DNA from: Puccinia triticina
Lineage: Eukaryota; Basidiomycota; Pucciniomycetes; Pucciniales; Pucciniaceae
Assembly: GCF_026914185.1 (NCBI RefSeq)
Contig: NC_070566.1
Location: 186,001-250,000 of the forward strand
DNA length: 64,000 bases
Reading direction: 5' to 3'
The translations under genes were made by a program, and so were the position numbers. The notes under the pieces are model-generated. The model was given only the letters and a program-made list of their open reading frames with translations. It made no database searches and was not told where the DNA came from. Positions within the stretch are counted from its first letter, which is position 1, and each line of letters starts with the position of its first letter. Shown piece after piece: positions 48,493-62,039 of the stretch.

Positions 48493-51400
48493 TGCAGCAG
48501 CAACAATGTGATCAGTTGCCAAATATCACTAATTTGGTGTTTCGGCCACTATATCTCAGCACAGCATGGGAGTTCTTCCATGATATTGGTAACAAAATGA
48601 TCACATGCCCCTGAAGATTCATTGTGTACCTTGAATGACCAGAATACCCCCAAATGTAGCAGCCACACTGTGATCAGTTGCAAAATATCACTAATTTGGT
48701 AGTTTCTTGGTGTTTCTGCCGCTATATCTCATCACAGCATGGGAGTTCTTCCATGATATTGGTACCAAAATGATCAAATTCCCTCAAACATTCATTGAGT
48801 ACCTTGTGTGACCACAAAACCCCCGAATATAGCAGCCACAATGTGATCATTTGCCAAATATCACTAATTTGGTGTTTCTGCGACTATATCTCAGCGCAGC
48901 ATGGGAGTTCTTCCATGATATTGGTAACAAAATCATCGCATGCCCCTGAAGATTCATTGTGTAGCTTGAATGACGACGAAACACCCAAATGTAGCAGCCA
49001 CAATGTGATCAGTTGCCAAATATCACTAATTTGGTAGTTTCTTGATGTTTCTGCCACTATATCTCAGCACAGCGTGGGGGTTCTTCCATGATATTTGTAC
49101 TAAAATGATCACATGCCCTTAAGCATTCATTGGGTACCTTGGATGACCACAAATCCCCCAAATGTAGCAGCCACAATGTGATCAGTTGCCAAATATCACT
49201 AATTTGGTAGTTTCTTGGTGTTTCTGCCACTATATCTCAGGCCAGCATGGGAGTTCTTCCATGATATTGGGACCAAAATGATCAAATGGCCCTGAAGATT
49301 TATTGAGTACCTTGGATGACCACAAAACCCCCAAATGTAGCAGCCACAATGTGATCAGTTGCCAAATATCACTAATTTGGTAGTTTCTTGGTGTTTCTGC
49401 CACTATATCTCAGCACAGCGTGGGAGTTCTTCCATGATATTTGTACCAAAATGATCACATGCCCTCAAGCATTCATTGGGTACCTTGGATGACCACAACA
49501 CCCCCAAATGTAGCAGCCACAATGTGATCAGTTGCCAAATATCACTAATTTGGTAGTTTCTTGATGTTTCTGCCACTATATCTCAGCACAGCGTGGGGGT
49601 TCTTCCATGATATTTGTACTAAAATGATCACATGCCCTTAAGCATTCATTGGGTACCTTGGATGACCACAACACCCCCAAATGTAGCAGCCACAATGTGA
49701 TCAGTTGCCAAATATCACTAATTTGGTAGTTTCTTGGTGTTTCTGCCACTATATCTCAGGCCAGCATGGGAGTTCTTCCATGATATTGGGACCAAAATGA
49801 TCAAATGGCCCTGAAGATTTATTGAGTACCTTGGATGACCACAAAACCCCCAAATGTAGCAGCCACAATGTGATCAGTTGCCAAATATCACTAATTTGGT
49901 AGTTTCTTGGTGTTTCTGCCACTATATCTCAGCACAGCGTGGGAGTTCTTCCATGATATTTGTACCAAAATGATCACATGCCCTCAAGCATACATTGGGT
50001 ACCTTGGATGACCACAAATCCCCCAAATGTAGCAGCCACAATGTGATCAGTTGCCAAATATCACTAATTTGGTAGTTTCTTGGTGTTTCTGCCACTATAT
50101 CTCGGCGCAGCATAGGAGTTCTTCCATGATATTGGTACTAAAATGGTCACATGCCCTCAAAAATTCATTGAGTACCTTGGATGACCACAAAACCCCCAAA
50201 TGTAGCAGCCACAATGTGATCAGTTGCCAAATATCACTAATTTGGTAGTTTCTTGGTGTTTCTGCCACTATATCTCAGAACAGCTTGGGAGTTCTTCCAT
50301 GATATTAGTACTAAAATAATCACAGGCCCTCAAGCATTCATTGGTGACCTTGGATGACCACAAAACCCCCAAATGTAGCAGCCACAATGTGATCAGTTGC
50401 CAAATATCACTAATTTGGTAGTTTCTTGGTGTTTCTGCCACTATATCTCAGAACAGCGTGGGAGTTCTTCCATGATATTAGTACTAAAATAATCACATGC
50501 CCTCAAGCATTCATTGGTGACCTTGGATGACCACAAAACCCCCAAATGTAGCAGCCACAATGTGATCAGTTGCCAAATATCACTAATTTGGTAGTTTCTT
50601 GATGTTTCTGCCACTATATCTCAGCACAGTGTGGGAGTTCCTCCATGATATTTGTATCAAAGTGATCACATGCCCTCAAGCATTCATTGGGTACCTTGGA
50701 TGACCACAAAACCCCTAAATGTAGCAGCCACATTGTGATCAGTCGCCAAACATCACTAATTTGGTAGTTTCTTGGTGTTTCTGCCACTATATCTCAGCCC
50801 AGCGTGGGAGTTCTTCCATGATATTGGTACCAAAATTATCAAATGCCCCTGAAGATTCATTGTGTAGCTTGCATGACCACAAAACCCCCAAATGTAGCAG
50901 CCACAATGTGATCAGTTGCCAAATATCACTAATTTGGTAGTTTCTTGGTGTTTCTGCCACTATATCTCAGCGCAGCATAGGAGTTCTTCCATGATATTGG
51001 TACCAAAATTATCAAATGCCCCTGAAGATTCATTGTGTAGCTTGAATGACCACAAAACCCCCAAATGTAGCAGCCACAATGTGATCAGTTGCCAAATATC
51101 ACTAATTTGGTAGTTTCTTGATGTTTCTGCCACTATATCTCAGCACAGCGTGGGAGTTCTTCCATGATACTAATACCAAAATGATCAAATGCCCTCAAAG
51201 ATTCATTGAGTATCTTGGATGACCACAAAACCCCCAAATGTAGCAGCCACATTGTGATCAGTTGCCAAACATCACTAATTTGGTAGTTTCTTGGTGTTTC
51301 TGCCACTATATCTCAGTGCAGCATGGGAGTTCTTCCATGATATTGGAAACAAAATTATTGCATGCCCCTGAGGATTCATTGTGTAGCTTGAATGACGACA

Positions 51401-54400
51401 AAACCCCCAAATGTAGCAGCCACAATGTGATCAGTTGCCAAATATCACTAATTTGGTAGTTTCTTGATGTTTCTGCCACTATATCTCAGCACAGCGTGGG
51501 AGTTCTTCCATGATATTGGCACCAAAATTATAAAATGCCCCTGAAGATTCATTGTGTATCTTGAATGACCACAAAACCCCCAAATGTAGCAGCCACATTG
51601 TGATCAGTTGCCAAATATCACTAATTTGGTAGTTTCTCGATGTCTCTGCCACTATATCTCAGCACAATGTGGGAGTTCTTCCATGATATTGTTACCAAAG
51701 TAATCACATGCCCTCGAGCATTCATTGTGTATCTTGAATGACCACAAAACCCCCAAATGTAGCAGCTACAAAGTGATCAGTTGCCAAATATCACTAATTT
51801 GGTAGTTTTTTGGTGTTTCTGCCACTTTATCTCAGCACAGTGTGGGAGTTCTTCCATGATATTTGTACCAAAGTGATCACATGCCCTCAAGCATTCATTG
51901 GGTACCTTGGATGACCACAAAACCCCCAAATGTAGCAGCCACGTTGTGATCAGTTGCCAAACATCACTAATTTGGTAGATTCTTGGTGTTTCTGCCACTA
52001 TATCTCAGAGCAGCATGGGATTTCTTCCATGATATTTGTACCAAAAGGATCACATGCACTCAAGCATTCATTGGGTACCTTGGATGACCACAAAACCCCC
52101 ACACGTAGCAGCCACATTGTGATCAGTTGCCAAATATCACTAATTTGGTAGTTTCTTGGTGTTTCTGCCACTATATCTCAGCTCAGCATAGGAGTTCTTC
52201 CATGATATTGGTACCAAAATTATCAAATGCCCCTGAAGATTCATTGTGTAGCTTGAATGACCACAAAACCCTCCAATGTAGCAGCCACAATGTGATCAGT
52301 TGCCAAATATCACTAATTTGGTAATTTCTTGATGTTTCTGCCACTATATCTCAGCACAGTGTGGGAGTTCCTCCATGATATTTGTATCAAAGTGATCACA
52401 TGCCCTCAAGCATTCATTGGGTACCTTGGATGACCACAAAACCCCTAAATTTAGCAGCCACATTGTGATCAGTCGCCAAACATCACTAATTTGGTAGTTT
52501 CTTGGTGTTTCTGCCACTATATCTCAGCCCAGCGTGGGAGTTCTTCCATGATATTGGTACCAAAATTATCAAATGCCCCTGAAGATTCATTGTGTAGCTT
52601 GCATGACCACAAAACCCCCAAATGTAGCAGCCACAATGTGATCAGTTGCCAAATATCACTAATTTGGTAGTTTCTTGGTGTTTCTGCCACTATATCTCAG
52701 CACAGCGTGGGAGTTCTTCCATGATACTGGTACCAAAATGATCAAATGCCCTCAAAGAATCATTGAGTACCTTGGATGACCACAAAACCCCTAAACGTAG
52801 CAGCCACAATGTGATCAGTTGCCAAATATCACTAATTTGGTAGTTTCTTGATGTTTCTGCCACTATATCTCAGCACAGTGTGGGAGTTCTTCCATGATAT
52901 TTGGACCATAGTGATCAAATGCCCTCAAGCATTCATTGGGTACCTTGGATGACCACAAAACCCCCAAATGTAGCGGCCACAATGTGATCAGTTGCCAAAT
53001 ATCACTAATTTGGTAGTTTCTTGGTGTTTCTGCCACTATATCTCAGGCCAGCATGGGAGTTCTTCCAGAATATTGGAACCAAAATGATCAAATGGCCCTC
53101 AAGATTCATTGTGTACCTTGGATGACCACGAAACCCCCAAATGTAGCAGCCACAATGTGATCAGTTGGCAAATATCACTAATTTGGTAGTTTCTTGATGT
53201 TTCTGCCACTATATCTCAGCACAGTGTGGGAGTTCTTCCATGATATTGGTACCAAAATGATCTTATTCCCTCAAAAATTCATTGAGTAACTTGTGTGACC
53301 ACAAAACACCCAAACTTAGCAGCCACAATGTGATCAGTTGCCAAACATCAGTAATTTGGTAGTTTCTTGGTGTTTCTGCCACTATATCTCAGAACAGCTT
53401 GGGAGTTCTTCCATGGTATTAGTACTAAAATAATCACAGGCCCTCAAGCATTCATTGGTGACCTTGGATGACCACAAAACCCCCAAATGTAGCAGCCACA
53501 ATGTGATCAGTTGCCAAATATCACTAATTTGGTAGTTTCTTGGTGTTTCTGCCACTATATCTCAGAACAGCGTGGGAGTTCTTCCATGATATTAGTACTA
53601 AAATAATCACATGCCCTCAAGCATTCATTGGTGACCTTGGATGACCACAAAACCCCCAAATGTAGCAGCCACAATGTGATCAGTTGCCAAATATCACTAA
53701 TTTGGTAGTTTCTTGATGTTTCTGCCACTATATCTCAGCACAGCGTGGGGGTTCTTCCATGATATTTGTACTAAAATGATCACATGCCCTTAAGCATTCA
53801 TTGGGTACCTTGGATGACCACAACACCCCCAAATGTAGCAGCCACAATGTGATCAGTTGCCAAATATCACTAATTTGGTAGTTTCTTGGTGTTTCTGCCA
53901 CTATATCTCAGGCCAGCATGGGAGTTCTTCCATGATATTGGGACCAAAATGATCAAATGGCCCTGAAGATTTATTGAGTACCTTGGATGACCACAAAACC
54001 CCCAAATGTAGCAGCCACAATGTGATCAGTTGCCAAATATCACTAATTTGGTAGTTTCTTGGTGTTTCTGCCACTATATCTCAGCACAGCGTGGGAGTTC
54101 TTCCATGATATTTGTACCAAAATGATCACATGCCCTCAAGCATACATTGGGTACCTTGGATGACCACAAATCCCCCAAATGTAGCAGCCACAATGTGATC
54201 AGTTGCCAAATATCACTAATTTGGTAGTTTCTTGGTGTTTCTGCCACTATATCTCAGAACAGCGTGGGAGTTCTTCCATGATATTAGTACTAAAATAATC
54301 ACATGCCCTCAAGCATTCATTGGTGACCTTGGATGACCACAAAACCCCTAAACGTAGCAGCCACAATGTGATCAGTTGCCAAATATCACTAATTTGGTAG

Positions 54401-57400
54401 TTTTTTGGTGTTTCTGCCACTTTATCTCAGCGCAGCGTGGCAGTCCTTCCATTATATTGGTACCAAAATGATCAAACGCCCTCAAAAATTCACTGTGTAC
54501 CTTGAATGACCACAAAACCCCCAAATGTAGCAGCCACAATGTGATCAGTTGCCAAATATCACTAATTTGGTGGTTTCTTGATGTTTCTGCCACTATATCT
54601 CAGCACAGCGTGGGATTTGTTCCATGATATTGGGACCAAAATGTTTAATCATCCCTGAAGATTCATTGTGTACCTTGAATGACCACAAAACCCCCAAATG
54701 TAGCAGCCACAATGTGATCAGTTGCCAAATATCACTAATTTGGTAGTTTCTTGGTGTTTCTGCCACTATATCTCAGGCCAGAATGGGAGTTCTTCCATGA
54801 TATTGGGACCAAAATGATCAAATGGCCCTGAAGATTCATTGTGTACCTAGAATGACCACAATACCCCCAAATGTAGCAGCCACACTGCAATCAGTTGCCA
54901 AATATCACTAATTTGGTGGTTTCTTGATGTTTCTGCCACTATATCTCAGCGCAGCGTGGGATTTGTTCCATGATATTGGGACCAAAATGTTGAATCACCC
55001 CTGAAGATTCATTGTGTACCTTGAATGACCACAAAACCCCCAAATGTAGCAGCCACAATGTGATCAGTTGCCAAATATCACTAATTTGGTAGTTTCTTGA
55101 TGTTTCTGCCACTATATCGCAGCGCAGCATGGGAGTTCTTCCATGACATTGGTACCAACATGATCACATGCCCTCAAAGATATATTGAGTACCTTGGATG
55201 ACCACAAAACCCCCAAATGTAGCAGCCACATTGTGATCAGTTGCCAAATATCACCAATTTGGTAGTTTCTTGGTGTTTTGCCACAATGTGATCAGTTGCC
55301 AAATATCACTAATTTGGTAGTTTCTTGATGTTTCTGCCACTATATCTCAGCACAGCGTGGGGGTTCTTCCATGATATTTGTACTAAAATGATCACATGCC
55401 CTTAAGCATTCATTGGGTACCTTGGATGACCACAACACCCCCAAATGTAGCAGCCACAATGTGATCAGTTGCCAAATATCACTAATTTGGTAGTTTCTTG
55501 GTGTTTCTGCAACTATATCTCAGGCCAGCATGGGAGTTCTTCCATGATATTGGGACCAAAATGATCAAATGGCCCTGAAGATTTATTGAGTACCTTGGAT
55601 GACCACAAAACCCCCAAATGTAGCAGCCACAATGTGATCAGTTGCCAAATATCACTAATTTGGTAGTTTCTTGGTGTTTCTGCCACTATATCTCAGCACA
55701 GCGTGGGAGTTCTTCCATGATATTTGTACCAAAATGATCACATGCCCTCAAGCATACATTGGGTACCTTGGATGACCACAAATCCCCCAAATGTAGCAGC
55801 CACAATGTGATCAGTTGCCAAATATCACTAATTTGGTAGTTTCTTGGTGTTTCTGCCACTATATCTCGGCGCAGCATGGGAGTTCTTCCATGATATTGGT
55901 ACCAAAATGATCAAATTCCCTCAAACATTCATTGAGTACCTTGTGTGACCACAAAACCCCCGAATATAGCAGCCACAATGTGATCATTTGCCAAATATCA
56001 CTAATTTGGTGTTTCTGCGACTATATCTCAGCGCAGCATGGGAGTTCTTCCATGATATTGGTAACAAAATCATCGCATGCCCCTGAAGATTCATTGTGTA
56101 GCTTGAATGACGACGAAACACCCAAATGTAGCAGCCACAATGTGATCAGTTGCCAAATATCACTAATTTGGTAGTTTCTTGATGTTTCTGCCACTATATC
56201 TCAGCACAGCGTGGGGGTTCTTCCATGATATTTGTACTAAAATGATCACATGCCCTTAAGCATTCATTGTGTACCTTGGATGACCACAACACCCCCAAAT
56301 GTAGCAGCCACAATGTGATCAGTTGCCAAATATCACTAATTTGGTAGTTTCTTGATGTTTCTGCCACTATATCTCAGCACAGTGTGGGAGTTCTTCCATG
56401 ATATTGGGACCAAAATGATCAAATGGCCCTGAAGATTTATTGAGTACCTTGGATGACCACAAAACCCCCAAATGTAGCAGCCATAATGTGATCAGTTGCC
56501 AAATATCACTAATTTGGTAGTTTCTTGGTGTTTCTGCCACTATATCTCAGCACAGCGTGGGAGTTCTTCCATGATATTTGTACCAAAATGATCACATGCC
56601 CTCAAGCATACATTGGGTACCTTGGATGACCACAATACCCCCAAATGTAGCAGCCACACTGCAATCAGTTGCAAAATATCACTAATTTGGTAGTTTTTTG
56701 GTGTTTCTGCCACTATACCTCATCACAGCATAGGAGTTCTTCCATGATATTGGGACCAAAATGATCACATTCCCTCAAACATTCATTGAGTACCTTTTGT
56801 GACCGCAAATCCCCCAAATATAGCAGCCACAATGTGATCAGTTGCCAAATATCACTAATTTGGAAGTTTCTTGATGTTTCTGCCACTATATCTCAGCGCA
56901 GCATGGGAGTTCTTCCATGATACTGGTACCGGAATGATCAAATGCCCTCAAAAATTCATTGAGTACCTTGGATGACCACAAAACCCCCAAATGTAGCAGC
57001 CACATTGTAATCAGTTGCCAAATATCACTAATTTGGTAGTTTCTTGATGTTTCTGCCACTATATCTCAGCGCAGAATGGGAGTTCTTCCATGATATTGGT
57101 ACCAAAATTATCACATGCCCCTGAAGATTCATTGTGTACCTTGAATGACCACAAAAACCCCAAATGTAGCAGCTACAAAGTGATCAGTTGCCAAATATCA
57201 CTAATTTGGTAGTTTTTTGGTGTTTCTGCCACTTTATCTCAGCGCAGCGTGGCAGTCCTTCCATTATATTGGTACCAAAATGATCAAACGCCCTCAAAAA
57301 TTCACTGTGTACCTTGAATGACCACAAAACCCCCAAATGTAGCAGCCACAATGTGATCAGTTGCCAAATATCACTAATTTGGTGGTTTCTTGATGTTTCT

Positions 57401-59091
57401 GCCACTATATCTCAGCACAGCGTGGGATTTGTTCCATGATATTGGGACCAAAATGTTTAATCACCCCTGAAGATTCATTGTGTACCTTGAATGACCACAA
57501 AACCCCCAAATGTAGCAGCCACAATGTGATCAGTTGCCAAATATCACTAATTTGGTAGTTTCTTGGTGTTTCTGCCACTATATCTCAGGCCAGAATGGGA
57601 GTTCTTCCATGATATTGGGACCAAAATGATCAAATGGCCCTGAAGATTCATTGTGTACCTAGAATGACCACAATACCCCCAAATGTAGCAGCCACACTGC
57701 AATCAGTTGCCAAATATCACTAATTTGGTGGTTTCTTGATGTTTCTGCCACTATATCTCAGCGCAGCGTGGGATTTGTTCCATGATATTGGGACCAAAAT
57801 GTTGAATCACCCCTGAAGATTCATTGTGTACCTTGAATGACCACAAAACCCCCAAATGTAGCAGCCACAATGTGATCAGTTGCCAAATATCACTAATTTG
57901 GAAGTTTCTTGATGTTTCTGCCACTATATCTCAGCGCAGCATGGGAGTTCTTCCATGATACTGGTACCGGAATGATCAAATGCCCTCAAAAAATCATTGA
58001 GTACCTTGGATGACCACAAAACCCCCAAATGTAGCAGCCACATTGTAATCAGTTGCCAAATATCACTAATTTGGTAGTTTCTTGATGTTTCTGCCACTAT
58101 ATCTCAGCGCAGAATGGGAGTTCTTCCATGATATTGGTACCAAAATGATCAAATGCCCCTGTAGATTCATTGTGTACCTTGAATGACCACAAAACCCCCA
58201 AATGTAGCAGCCACAATGTGATCAGTTGCCAAATATCACTAATTTGGTGGTTTCTTGATGTTTCTGCCACTATATCTCAGCGCAGCGTGGGATTTGTTCC
58301 ATGATATTGGGACCAAAATGTTGAATCACCCCTGAAGATTCATTGTGTACCTTGAATGACCACAAAACCCCCAAATGTAGCAGCCACAATGTGATCAGTT
58401 GCCAAATATCACTAATTTGGTAGTTTCTTGATGTTTCTGCCACTATATCGCAGCGCAGCATGGGAGTTCTTCCATGATATTGGTACCAACATGATCACAT
58501 GCCCTCAAATATTCATTGAGTACCTTGGATGACCACAAAACCCCCAAATGTAGCGGCCACAATGTGATCAGTTGCCAAATATCACTAATTTGGTAGTTTC
58601 TTGATGTTTCTGCCACTATATCTCAGCGCAGCATGGGAGTTCTTCCATGATACTGGTACCAGAATGATCAAATGCCCTCAAAGATATATTGAGTACCTTG
58701 GATGACCACAAAACCCCCAAATGTAGCAGCCACATTGTGATCAGTTGCCAAATATCACCAATTTGGTAGTTTCTTGGTGTTTCTGCCACTATATCTCAGC
58801 GCAGCATGGGAATTCTTTCATGATACTGGTACAAAAATGATCAAATGGCCCTGAAGATTCATTGTGTACCTTGGATGACCACAAAACCCCCAAATGTAGC
58901 AGCCACAATGTGATCAGTTGCACTAATTTGGTAGTTTCTTGGTGTTTGTGCCACTATATCTCAGGCCAGCATGGGATTTCTTCCATGGTATTGGTACCAA
59001 AATGATCAAATTCCCCTGAAGATTCATTGTGTACCTTGAATGACCACAATACCCCCAAATGTAGCAGCCACACTGTGATCAGTTGCCAAAT
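48493..59091 (+). repeat. 173-bp satellite array, forward orientation, about 61 units
   Basis: Consensus unit 173 bp. It contains the imperfect palindrome CCAAATATCACTAATTTGG, a conserved TTCTGCCACTATATCTCAG block, GGAGTTCTTCCATGATATTG and a variable part (TGATCACATGCCCTCAAGCA and variants). Units differ by a few percent. An extra partial unit occurs near 55232-55285 and an 8-bp deletion near 58920. Reading frames of 60-80 codons recur in register but are chance products of the period. Confidence 0.95.
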
Positions 59092-60330
59092 TAGTGATAT
59101 TTGGCAACCATTCACATTGGAGCTGCTACATTTGGGGGTTTTGTGGTCATTCAAGGTACACAATTCATCTTTATCATTTTGGTACCAATATCATGGAAGA
59201 ACTCCCACGCTGTGCTGAGATATGGTGGCAGAAACACCAAGAAACTACCAAATTAGTGATATTTGGCAACTGATCACATTGTGGCTGCTACATTTGGGGG
59301 TTTCAAGTTCATTCAAGGTACACAATGAATCTTCAGATGCATGTGATCATTTTGGTACCAATATCATGGAAGAACTCCCACGCTGCGCTGAGATATAGTG
59401 GCAGAAACACCAAGAAACTACCAAATTAGTGATATTTGGTAACTGATCACATTGTGGCTGCTACATTTGGGGGTTTTGTGGTCATCAAAGATACTCAATG
59501 AATGTTTGAGGGCATGTGATTATTTTGGTACCAATATCATGGAAGAAATCCCAGGCTGCTTTGAGATATAGTGGCAGAAACACCAAGAAACTACCAAATT
59601 AGTGATATTTGGCAACCGATCAGGTCGTAGGGCTACATTAGGGAGTTTCATGGTAATTTAAGGTACACAATGAATCCTTGGGGACTATTGATCATTTTGA
59701 AACCAATATCATGGAAGAACTCCCAGGTTGTGTTGAGATATAGTGGCATAAACACCAAGAACCTACCAAATTAGTGAGATTTGGCAACTGATGAGATTGT
59801 AGCTGCCACATTTGGGAGTTTTGTGGTCATGTAAGGTACACAATGGATCCTTGGGGGCTACTGAACATTTTGATACCAATATCATGGAAGAACCCCCAGG
59901 CTGTGTTGAGATATAGTGGCAGAAACACCAAGAAACTACCAAATTAGTGATATTTGGCAACTGATCAGGTCGTAGGGGCTACATTAGGGAGTTTCGTGGT
60001 CATTTAAGGTACACAATGAATCCTTGGGGACTATTGATCATTTTGAAACCAATATCATGGAAGAACTCCTGGGCTGTGTTGAGATATAGTGGCAGAAACA
60101 GCAAGAAACTACCAAATTAGTGATATTTGGCCACTGATCAGATTGTAGCAGCTACATTTGGGGATTTTGTGGTCATTCAAGGTACACAATGAATCTATGG
60201 GGGCTTTTCAAAATTTTGGTAGCAATTTCATGGAAAAATTCCCAGGCTGTGTTGAGATATAGTTGCAGAAAAACCAAGAAACTAACAAAGTAGTGAGATT
60301 TGGCAACTGATCAGATTGCAGCTGCTGCAT
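59092..60330 (-). repeat. 173-bp satellite array, inverted orientation, about 7 units
   Basis: Same unit, reversed, meeting the forward array at GTTGCCAAATTAGTGATATT (59082 onward). These units are more diverged than the forward ones, particularly 59610-60180 (for example caggtcgtagggctac). Confidence 0.92.
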
Positions 60331-61456
60331 AATGGATCTGACCCCAAAAACATTATTCCTGGGTTTTATATTCAGAAAAATAGTCCAACAAAATTTTATG
60401 TGGAAATATTCCTCATTAATCTTTGTTTGATAACAAAAGTAGATAAAAAAAAGAACCTGACAAAAATATGCTAAACCATGGTAAACTAATTTCAAAAAAG
60501 GCCTCCTATGCATGTAACACTTCAAGTATGATATGCAATATCTTGAGCAAGTTGAACCAACCAAATTAAAAATGTGTGCAGGATGGTATCATGAGAGGGG
60601 TCAGGGGTCAATGTTTTTCCTTTTTTGAAAAAAAAGTCAATTTGCAGACTTCTGATAACAGATCAATTGTTGAAGTAAAAAAAAAAGAAAAAAAAAATTG
60701 AGACCCCTCAGCCACCCTGGATTAATCCTAAAACTTGCAATTGTCAGAATTCTGGCTCATCTTCTTTGCTCACAGTCTTCCTTTTTCCATCACTGATTAG
60801 TGATGCCCTAACCCCCCTTTTTCTTAATCTATCATCTTCCATCACACTGTGTGATGTGGTATTTATTTCCATCAATTATTTATTGATGCTTTCCATCACA
60901 AGATTGTGATGTGTATTTTCTCTTTCCATTGTTAAGTTACAATGCCTTCCACATGTTAATGTTTCTTTAACATGTGTCTATCTCTCCTTCCATCTCATGT
61001 GAGATGTCTGTTTTGTTTGTTTTGTCACTTAGGCCCCCTTTGGATCTTGCAAGGGGGCTCTCTAGTTGTGACTACATATTTCCTCTGCTTGTATTTGAAA
61101 TCAAATCATCAAGTCAGAGCATTTCAACCCTTGACCCACATCTTAAAAGCTCCTTGGTCCAATCCAAGCTCCCCTGTGATTGTCCCTCTCTTTGTCGCAC
61201 CTTTTTCTTTGAATGAAAATTTGACAGCAATGTCTTTTTAGAAATTTATGAATGTTATCAGGCAAAAAAAAAATTCCTGCGGCTTGAAGCTAACACAAGG
61301 GGAAGGAGAGAGATTATAGAATGGTATTAAGGAGACATGGAAAACAGAGAAAGGTATCAAGAAGAATAATAAAAAAAAAATTGATCAATATAAATTGATC
61401 AATATACACTATATTGATCAATATACGACATTGCAAATTCATCCATCTTGGTAGTG
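60331..61456 (-). repeat. Right arm of the satellite element
   Basis: Inverted counterpart of the left arm, about 450-480 bp longer because of extra sequence between about 60740 and 61220 that the left arm lacks. The extra part holds the hairpin cluster. Confidence 0.8.
60787..61072. other. String of seven hairpins sharing a TTCCA...TG frame, plus one larger stem-loop
   Basis: Hairpins at 60788-60805, 60840-60856, 60870-60888, 60894-60911, 60927-60944, 60951-60975 and 60991-61006. Each follows TTCC and has a stem of 5-9 bp; stem sequences differ (CATCACT/AGTGATG, CATCACA/TGTGATG, CATCAAT/ATTGATG, CATTGT/ACAATG, ACATGTTAA/TTAACATGT, CATCTCA/TGAGATG). A further stem GTCAC...GTGAC encloses GCCCCCTT/AAGGGGGC at 61024-61072. 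Confidence 0.85.
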
Positions 61457-62039
61457 GGGGGGGAAAACTCAGAAAGACTCCTGTACTCAAACTCAGAAAG
61501 CTGCAGGAGTGGATCAACACGATCCGGATCAATAGACTCAAAAACTCAAAACTTGATGATATTCCTCATTGTTTGGAGGTGGATACCATGCGGATCCTTC
61601 CTCCAAGTTTAGCTGAACTTGGATTCAGGCCTGCGACATGCCGCGCAACAAGCCCTCGTGCCCGCCGCGCCCGTACAACTAGGATGAGAGGATGAGAAAC
61701 AAAAGAAGAGAAGAAAAAAAAAAAAAAAAAAAACAAGCAAAACTCAAAACAAAAACCAACCCACTCCACTGATACCTAGGACAAAATGTCTAAGACAAAA
61801 AGAAAAAGAAAACAACCAAAGTAATAAAGAAGTGAGGAAGAGAAGGGAGAATAATAGAAGAGAAAGAAAGAAAAGAGGGAGGGAAGGAATCCTTGGAGGT
61901 ATGGAAGCTGTTGGTGGGGTCTTGCTGATCTTGATGTGTGGTCCGTGTGCCTTGATCTTGAGGCCCTGTACCCATATGGCCACCACAGCGCGCAGAGAAC
62001 TGATGGTGTTTTGATTATCCAGATGAGCAGACTTTGTAG
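61457..62039. other. Spacer between the satellite element and the hAT element
   Basis: 61588-61900 carries the third copy of the CTTCCTCCAAGTT/AACTTGGATTCAGG motif with GC-rich part and long A-rich tract (also at 33.6 and 35.0 kb). No gene supported. Confidence 0.45.

Larger units (their letters stand above)
47813..61456. mobile_element. 13.6-kb inverted-repeat element with CACTA-type ends carrying a satellite array
   Basis: The left end CACTACCAAGATGGATGAAT is exactly inverted at the right end (…61456), and the outer ~220 bp of the two arms are about 93-95% alike by eye. Both arms have three to four TATATTGATCAA subterminal repeats, as CACTA elements do. The arms continue inward as inverted copies until they meet satellite DNA at about 48493 and 60330. 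GGG flanks both ends, although the right flank is a G-run, so the 3-bp duplication is not certain. No transposase or other gene lies inside. Satellite units point in opposite directions next to the two arms. Confidence 0.75.

Noticed and set aside
48795..59218. Recurrent 60-80-codon reading frames in the satellite array as a family of small proteins
   Set aside because: They follow the 173-bp period, which is not divisible by three, occur on both strands and end wherever variants create stops.
48493..60330. The array as a CRISPR
   Set aside because: The whole 173-bp unit is repeated without unique spacers, and the host is a eukaryote.
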